DNA of 10,560 nt from Lentisalinibacter sp964602525 (GTDB taxonomy: Bacteria; Pseudomonadota; Gammaproteobacteria; Steroidobacterales; Woeseiaceae). Below are positions 7,007-10,560 of the stretch, one piece after another. How positions within the stretch are numbered: position 1 is the stretch's first letter; every line of letters starts with the position of its first letter. The notes beneath the pieces are model-generated. The model had not been told where the DNA came from. It saw only the letters and a program-made list of their open reading frames with translations, and searched no databases. A program made the translations under genes and the position numbers. The DNA is taken from assembly GCA_964602525.1 (NCBI GenBank), contig CAZRSA010000094.1:1-10560 (forward strand), written 5' to 3'.

Positions 7007-7428
7007 ACGACAAGCGATACGGTGGCCGGGACGAGCCCGGCGAGGGCGCCTTCGCGGAGCGCACCCGCCGCGCCTTCGACGAGAGCGTGGATGCGCTGGA
7101 CGTGGCGACGCTGTCGCGGCTGAACCGGGCACGCCAGGCTGCGCTGGCCGGGAAGGACCGCCCCGGCCCGCTTGCCGGGTGGCGGCCGGTGGCCACCGCG
7201 GCCGTGGTGGCGGTGCTGGCCGTCGCGCTGTGGCTGGGCCAGGCGCAGGACAGGCCGGTGGCGGAGCCGGAAGTGGCGGTGGCGGTCGCGGCTGAGGACG
7301 CCGACGACCTGGAGATCGTCCTCCAGGACGAGGCCCTGGACATGCTGGCGGAGCTGGAATTCTATGCCTGGATGGATGCGGAAGAGGACTTCCGCGGCGC
7401 GCCCGGCGGGAGCGGCAACATTGGCTGA
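7003..7428 (+). CDS. Probable anti-sigma factor, single-pass membrane protein
   Basis: A 141-aa protein with a charged cytoplasmic N-terminus (1-60) containing AFDESVDALDVATLSRLNRARQ, which resembles the N-terminal helices of DUF3619-like proteins found after such sigma genes. One transmembrane helix follows (about 62-79). The external C-terminus is acidic and contains the segment LDMLAELEFYAWMDAEED (112-129). Topology (cytoplasmic N-terminus, one helix, short outer domain) and its 4-nt overlap with the sigma gene fit an anti-sigma factor that holds the sigma at the membrane. There is no zinc-binding HxxxCxxC motif, so it is not a ZAS-type anti-sigma. Function is inferred from position and topology. 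Confidence 0.75.
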   Translation: MNDKRYGGRDEPGEGAFAERTRRAFDESVDALDVATLSRLNRARQAALAGKDRPGPLAGWRPVATAAVVAVLAVALWLGQAQDRPVAEPEVAVAVAAEDADDLEIVLQDEALDMLAELEFYAWMDAEEDFRGAPGGSGNIG

Positions 7429-7699
7429 ATCACGGCCGGCAAGGGCGAGCGCCGCGCGGCTGTTCGCCGGCCGCGTCGCGGGCGTGGCGCTGGTGATCGC
7501 CGCCCTGCCGGCGCCCGCAGCGGACCGGACCGAGGAACTGCCGGATGCGGCCTTCCTCGAGTACCTCGGCAGCTGGGAAGAGGACGACAGTGACTGGATT
7601 GCGCTCACCGGGACGGCGTCGGAGGACGCCGAACGACGGGCGGCGCCCGCGGACGACGGGCAGGACGAGGAGAGCAGGAGCGATGAAGAGACGGGCTGA
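7421..7699 (+). CDS. Small exported acidic protein of the sigma operon
   Basis: A 92-aa frame beginning at TTG 7421 with GGGAG about 8 nt upstream. The start overlaps the end of the previous gene by 8 nt, and the 3' end overlaps the next gene by 17 nt. The N-terminus (about 1-35) has an Arg-rich n-region, a hydrophobic core GVALVIAALPAPAAD and an AxA-type cleavage site, so export is likely. The mature part starts with LPDAAFLEYLGSWEEDDSDW, close to a motif I recognise from short proteins in this operon position, and ends in a disordered Asp/Glu-rich tail. A longer reading of the same frame from 7172 would run inside the anti-sigma gene and is not credible. The LEYLGSWEEDD segment resembles LEFYAWMDAEED of the preceding protein. 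No family name is claimed. Confidence 0.7.
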   Translation: MAESRPARASAARLFAGRVAGVALVIAALPAPAADRTEELPDAAFLEYLGSWEEDDSDWIALTGTASEDAERRAAPADDGQDEESRSDEETG

Positions 7700-8240
7700 A
7701 TTGCACGGGCATGCGGACGCCGCGGCGGGGACGACCGCATTACTGCGCGCGTGGCTGCCGGCGCTGCAGATGGCAATCCTGATGGCGGCACTGTTGCTGG
7801 CCGGCGGAGCCACGGCGCTGGCGCAGGATGCGCCGGAGGCGCCCGGCTGGGATGCGCTCACCGGCGAGCAGCAGCGGGTGCTGGCTCGCTTCGAGGAGCG
7901 CTGGGAGGAGATGCCCGCCGAGCGGCGCCGCCGGCTCGCCAGCGGCACCGAGCGCTGGCTCGACATGAGCCCGGAGGAGCGTGCCGCCGCCCGTGAGCGC
8001 TTCGCGCGCTGGCGCAACCTGAGCGAAGAGCAGCGGGCGAGAATCCGTGAGCGCTACGAGACCTTCCGCGAGCTGCCGCCGGAAGAACGCGAGCGCATCC
8101 GCCGCAACTTCGAGCGCTTCCGGGACATGCCGGAAGAGCGCCGCCGGGAGCTGAGGGAACGGTGGCGGTCGCTCAGCCCCGAGCAGCGCCAGAACATCCG
8201 CGAGCGTATCCGTGAGCGCCGGCCCCAGCGGGGTCGCTGA
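7683..8240 (+). CDS. Exported DUF3106-like Arg/Glu-rich helical repeat protein
   Basis: A 185-aa protein with a signal sequence (about 1-48; hydrophobic core 30-44, ALAQ cleavage region). The mature part is almost entirely amphipathic helix built from 18-residue repeats of the type LxxMSPEERAAARERFARW. By hand count the mature 137 residues contain 38 Arg, no Lys and 31 Asp/Glu. This matches the style of DUF3106 proteins, which commonly end sigma/anti-sigma operons of this type and whose function is unknown. It recalls periplasmic helical stress proteins of the Spy/CpxP/CnrX kind, but no LTxxQ signature is present. Its ATG lies within the 3' end of the preceding gene (17-nt overlap), with AGGAG/GAGGAGAG just upstream. 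A 101-bp gap follows. Confidence 0.85.
   Translation: MKRRAELHGHADAAAGTTALLRAWLPALQMAILMAALLLAGGATALAQDAPEAPGWDALTGEQQRVLARFEERWEEMPAERRRRLASGTERWLDMSPEERAAARERFARWRNLSEEQRARIRERYETFRELPPEERERIRRNFERFRDMPEERRRELRERWRSLSPEQRQNIRERIRERRPQRGR
7905..8219 (+). repeat. 18-residue (54-bp) tandem helical repeats inside the DUF3106-like gene
   Basis: Residues 75-179 divide into six units: 75-92, 93-110, 111-128, 129-146, 147-161 and 162-179. Five are exactly 18 residues; the fifth lacks three. Each has a hydrophobic position, then (S/P)-(P/E)-E-(E/Q)-R, then R-x-R-E-R-(F/Y/W). At DNA level the units share pieces such as CGTGAGCGC but have diverged, so this is an old protein repeat rather than a fresh DNA duplication. 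Eighteen residues equal five alpha-helical turns, which would keep the same face aligned from unit to unit. Confidence 0.75.
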
Positions 8241-8289
8241 GGAGACCCGCGAGCCGCTGTCACCAGGTTGTCACACCCCTGCGGTTGCA

Positions 8290-8310
8290 TTTCCCCGGTC
8301 TTGGGGCAAA
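8290..8310 (+). terminator. Weak hairpin after the sigma operon
   Basis: TTTCCCC (8290-8296) and GGGGCAAA (8303-8310) can pair around a 6-nt loop with one bulged base. It lies in the 101-bp gap between the DUF3106-like and HNH genes. No T-run follows on the plus strand, so it is at best a poor intrinsic terminator and may be chance. A plausible ribosome-binding site for the next gene (GGGGGGA, 8327-8333) lies further downstream. I see no strong promoter in this gap. Confidence 0.2.
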
Positions 8311-8341
8311 CTAGGCCGGCGCCCCCGGGGGGACGTGACGC

Positions 8342-8989
8342 ATGCAGGCTATCAGCACAGAGAGCATATTCCAGCAGGTCCTGCGCACCGACGTGGCAGG
8401 CATGCCGCTGGAATGGATCGACTACCGCGAGGCGGTCCGCCTCTATCACACGGGGCAGGTCGCCTATGCCTGCGGCACGCTCCTTTATACGCTCCACGGC
8501 GGCTACAACGCGCTGACCGGGCAACGCAGCGCGGTGGATGTGAACTCCATCATCGCCACCCACGGCACCCACCAGAGCCTCGCCGCCAACCGGGAGCATT
8601 ACGTGCCGCCGCTCAACAACCGCACGCTGTTCCGGCGCGATGCGAACCTGTGTCTGTACTGCGGCCTGGTGTTCCAGACCCGTGAGCTGACCCGCGACCA
8701 CGTCACGCCCATCTCCCAGGGCGGCAGGGATCTCTGGACCAACGTGGCCACCGCCTGTCGGCGCTGCAACAACCACAAGGGCGGGCGCACGCCGGAGCAG
8801 GCCGGCATGCAGCTCATCGCCATCCCGTTCACGCCGAGCTACGCGGAGTACATCTACCTGAAGGGCCGGCGGGTCCTGGCCGACCAGATGGAGTACCTGC
8901 TGGCGCACATCCCGCGCTCCAGCCCGCTGCATTCGCGCCTGCGCGACCACCTGCAGGCAAACGCCGCCGGTATGGCGATGCCCGCCTGA
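8342..8989 (+). CDS. HNH endonuclease family protein
   Basis: A 215-aa protein whose C-terminal half carries a zinc-type HNH/beta-beta-alpha-metal nuclease fold. It has CLYC (104-107), the catalytic LTRDHVTPISQGG (116-128, with Asp119-His120), the Asn in LWTNVATACRRC (131-142), the second Cys pair at 139/142, and NNHKGGRTPEQAGM after it. All key HNH positions are present, so it should be active on nucleic acid. The N-terminal part (about 20-90: PLEWIDYREAVRLYHTGQVA and an HGTHQ region) is conserved in the gammaproteobacterial version of this family but has no assigned role. The C-terminus (EYIYLKGRRVLADQMEYL) is helical. The ATG has GGGGGGA 8 nt upstream. It is followed 16 bp later by a 5'-3' exonuclease, suggesting a shared DNA-processing role. 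Substrate is unknown. Confidence 0.9.
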   Translation: MQAISTESIFQQVLRTDVAGMPLEWIDYREAVRLYHTGQVAYACGTLLYTLHGGYNALTGQRSAVDVNSIIATHGTHQSLAANREHYVPPLNNRTLFRRDANLCLYCGLVFQTRELTRDHVTPISQGGRDLWTNVATACRRCNNHKGGRTPEQAGMQLIAIPFTPSYAEYIYLKGRRVLADQMEYLLAHIPRSSPLHSRLRDHLQANAAGMAMPA

Positions 8990-9005
8990 GGCCGACGGCG
9001 CGCAA

Positions 9006-9899
9006 GTGCTCTATCTGATCGACGCCAGCGTCTACGTCTTCCGCGCCTGGTTCTCGCTGCCCGACGACATGGTCGACGGCGACGGCAATCCCGTGAACGC
9101 GCTATTCGGCTTCGCCCGCTTCCTGGCGGACTTCGTGGAGGAGGTGCGGCCGGAGTACATTGCCGTGGCCTTCGACGAGAGCCTCGCCAGTTCCTTCAGG
9201 AACGAGATCTACCCCGCCTACAAGGCCAACCGGGAACCCGCGCCGCCGGAGCTGGAGCGCCAGTTCCGCCAGTGCCGGGCCTTCACCCGCGCGCTCGGGC
9301 TCGCCGAGTGCGCGAGCCCGCTGTACGAGGCGGACGATCTCATCGGCGCGCTGGTCGTAGACGGGCGTGCCCGCGGGCTGCCGGCGACCATCGTCAGCCG
9401 GGACAAGGACCTGGCCCAGCTCCTGTCGGCGAAGGATACCCTGTGGGACTACGCGGGCCGCCGCCGGCTCGGCTACGAGCAGATACCGGAGGCCTACGGC
9501 GTGTGGCCCGAGCAGATCGCCGATTTCCTGGCGCTGGCCGGAGACGCCGTGGACAACATCCCCGGTGTACCCGGCGTCGGTAAGAAGACCGCGGCGGCGC
9601 TGCTCGGCCACTTCGGCAGCCTGGACGTGCTCTACGCCAACCTGGACCGTGTCTGCGACGTGCCGGTGCGCGGGGCGGTGAAACTCGGCGCCCGGCTCGA
9701 GCAACACCGGGAGGCGGCGCTGCTCGCCCGCCGGCTGACCGCCATCGCCTGCGATGCGCCGCTGGAGTTCCGCTCGGGCGAGGCGCGCCGGCGGGGCCCC
9801 GACATGGACGCGCTGCACGAAGTCTGCGACAGGGCCGGTTTCGGTACGGCGCTAAGGCGCCAGTGTGACCGCATCGCCTCGCTGGGCGTCCTGAGCTGA
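9006..9899 (+). CDS. Stand-alone 5'-3' exonuclease / flap endonuclease (FEN family)
   Basis: A 297-aa protein matching the exonuclease domain of DNA polymerase I without any polymerase. Metal-site residues of the family are in place: LIDAS (Asp6), AFDES (Asp57), YPAYKANRE (69-77, DNA-binding arch), YEADDLIG (107-114), and VSRDKDLAQLL (130-140) with both aspartates. The helix-3-turn-helix DNA-binding segment is GDAVDNIPGVPGVGKKTA (179-196). The protein should cut 5' flaps or degrade 5' ends during repair or RNA-primer removal. It is longer than the E. coli Xni/ExoIX type and I see no missing acidic residues, so it looks catalytically complete. GTG at 9006 is the only start that fits; TGAGG lies 13-14 nt upstream. 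It sits between the HNH and fructosamine-kinase genes and is probably co-transcribed with both. Confidence 0.93.
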   Translation: MLYLIDASVYVFRAWFSLPDDMVDGDGNPVNALFGFARFLADFVEEVRPEYIAVAFDESLASSFRNEIYPAYKANREPAPPELERQFRQCRAFTRALGLAECASPLYEADDLIGALVVDGRARGLPATIVSRDKDLAQLLSAKDTLWDYAGRRRLGYEQIPEAYGVWPEQIADFLALAGDAVDNIPGVPGVGKKTAAALLGHFGSLDVLYANLDRVCDVPVRGAVKLGARLEQHREAALLARRLTAIACDAPLEFRSGEARRRGPDMDALHEVCDRAGFGTALRRQCDRIASLGVLS

Positions 9900-9902
9900 G
9901 CC

Positions 9903-10560
9903 GTGGCGGAGGCGCTCGCCGAAGCCGTGGCCGCCGCCTGCGGCCTCAGCCTGAAGGCGGCCAGCCTGCGCCCGGTGGGCGGCGGCAGCATCAATGCGGC
10001 CGCCCGGTTGGAGAGCGATGCCGGGCCGGTGTTCCTGAAGACCAATCGACCGGACGGCTTCGAGATGTTCGCCGCGGAGGCCGAGGGCCTGGCCGAACTC
10101 GCGGCGGCGGGAGCGGTGCGCGTGCCGCGGGTCTTCGGCGCGGGCGTGGACGCCGGCCGCGCCTGGCTGCTGCTGGAGTATCTCGAGCTCGGCCCCGCGG
10201 ATGCCGCCTGCCGGCGGCGTCTGGGTACGGGACTGGCCGCCCTGCATCGCCACACCGCGGAGCGCCACGGGTGGCACCGCGACAACACCATCGGCTCCAC
10301 GCCCCAGCCGAACGGGCCCGACGACGACTGGGTGCGTTTCCTGGCCGAGAAGCGCATCGGCTTCCAGCTCGATCTCGCCGGGCGCAACGGTCACGGCCGC
10401 ACCCTCGCTGCCGACGGCGAGGCGCTACTGGCGCGGCTCGGGGACTTCTTCAGGGATTACACGCCGGTACCCTCGCTGCTCCACGGCGACCTGTGGGGCG
10501 GCAATTTCGCCGCGGTGGAGGGCGAGCCGGTGATCTACGATCCCGCGGTCTACTACGGCG
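9903..10560 (+). CDS. Fructosamine kinase family protein (partial, runs off the window)
   Basis: 219 codons are visible from GTG 9903, 3 bp after the exonuclease stop; the 3' end lies beyond the window. The protein-kinase-like fold is clear: GGGSIN (26-31, nucleotide loop), VFLKTN with the ATP lysine at 46, LLLEYLELG hinge (89-97), DNTIGSTPQPN (127-137), the catalytic loop LLHGDLWGGN (192-201, Asp196), and the metal-binding YDPAVYYG (212-219) at the edge. Family members phosphorylate sugar-derived amines (fructosamine, ribulosamine) on glycated proteins or small molecules, making the adduct unstable; for bacterial YniA-type members the natural substrate is less certain. Tight spacing suggests translational coupling with the exonuclease. 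Start choice is less sure because no good Shine-Dalgarno is visible. Confidence 0.92.
   Translation, partial: MAEALAEAVAAACGLSLKAASLRPVGGGSINAAARLESDAGPVFLKTNRPDGFEMFAAEAEGLAELAAAGAVRVPRVFGAGVDAGRAWLLLEYLELGPADAACRRRLGTGLAALHRHTAERHGWHRDNTIGSTPQPNGPDDDWVRFLAEKRIGFQLDLAGRNGHGRTLAADGEALLARLGDFFRDYTPVPSLLHGDLWGGNFAAVEGEPVIYDPAVYYG

Noticed and set aside
6266..7132. 288-aa minus-strand frame opposite the sigma gene, which would fill the divergent region
   Set aside because: The sigma region 2 and 4 motifs are unambiguous on the plus strand. The minus frame is Arg/His-rich without a domain.
8322..8332. CCCCCGGGGGG perfect palindrome before the HNH gene as an operator
   Set aside because: It has no loop or spacing typical of a dimer site, and the G-run is better explained as the ribosome-binding site.
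8054..8950. 298-aa open frame on the minus strand opposite DUF3106-like and HNH genes
   Set aside because: It crosses two plus-strand genes with clear signatures and the gap between them; no independent support.

Overview
The window is high-GC, gene-dense bacterial chromosome with strong GC3 bias, which gives long antisense shadow ORFs. The gene set (priA, argS and an FtsN-like SPOR gene in a row; gammaproteobacterial-type HNH and fructosamine kinase proteins) points to a gammaproteobacterium. A high-GC lineage near the Ectothiorhodospiraceae/Chromatiales or Pseudomonas is plausible, but this is inferred from protein style, not from a search. I see no tRNA, rRNA, CRISPR array, transposase or phage gene.

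Left block (1-6054). The last codons of a Fis-type DNA-binding response regulator (+) converge, with a 3-bp gap, on a minus-strand run priA > argS > SPOR/FtsN-like protein > CapA-family lipoprotein. The last three genes are packed with a 2-nt gap and a 4-nt overlap. priA, argS and the SPOR gene are core functions: replication restart, tRNA charging, and septal peptidoglycan binding. The CapA-like lipoprotein is the unusual passenger.

Divergent control region (6055-6335). This is the main non-coding stretch. It holds a perfect DnaA box (TTATCCACA on the minus strand) directly against the priA start codon, a degenerate second box 12 bp away, and a third DnaA-like palindrome near 6240. On the plus strand a well-placed Shine-Dalgarno leads into a 15-codon ORF whose stop overlaps the probable sigma-factor start.

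Middle block (6336-8240, +). Four overlapping genes form a compact operon: a sigma-70-family factor of ECF-like architecture; a single-pass membrane protein placed as its anti-sigma factor; a small, easily missed exported acidic protein with a TTG start; and an exported arginine-rich DUF3106-like protein built of 18-residue helical repeats. I read it as a cell-envelope-sensing sigma module in which the two small acidic proteins and the Arg/Glu repeat protein could interact outside the cytoplasm. This is the part of the window most likely to hold under-described biology.

Right block (8342-10560, +). An HNH nuclease, a stand-alone 5'-3' exonuclease/flap endonuclease and a fructosamine-kinase-family protein (cut by the window edge) follow with gaps of 16 and 3 bp, so they are probably co-transcribed. 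Together they look like a DNA- or damage-maintenance cassette, but the joint role is inference.

Six of the ten genes whose starts are visible appear to use GTG or TTG, so several starts here are easy to misannotate.
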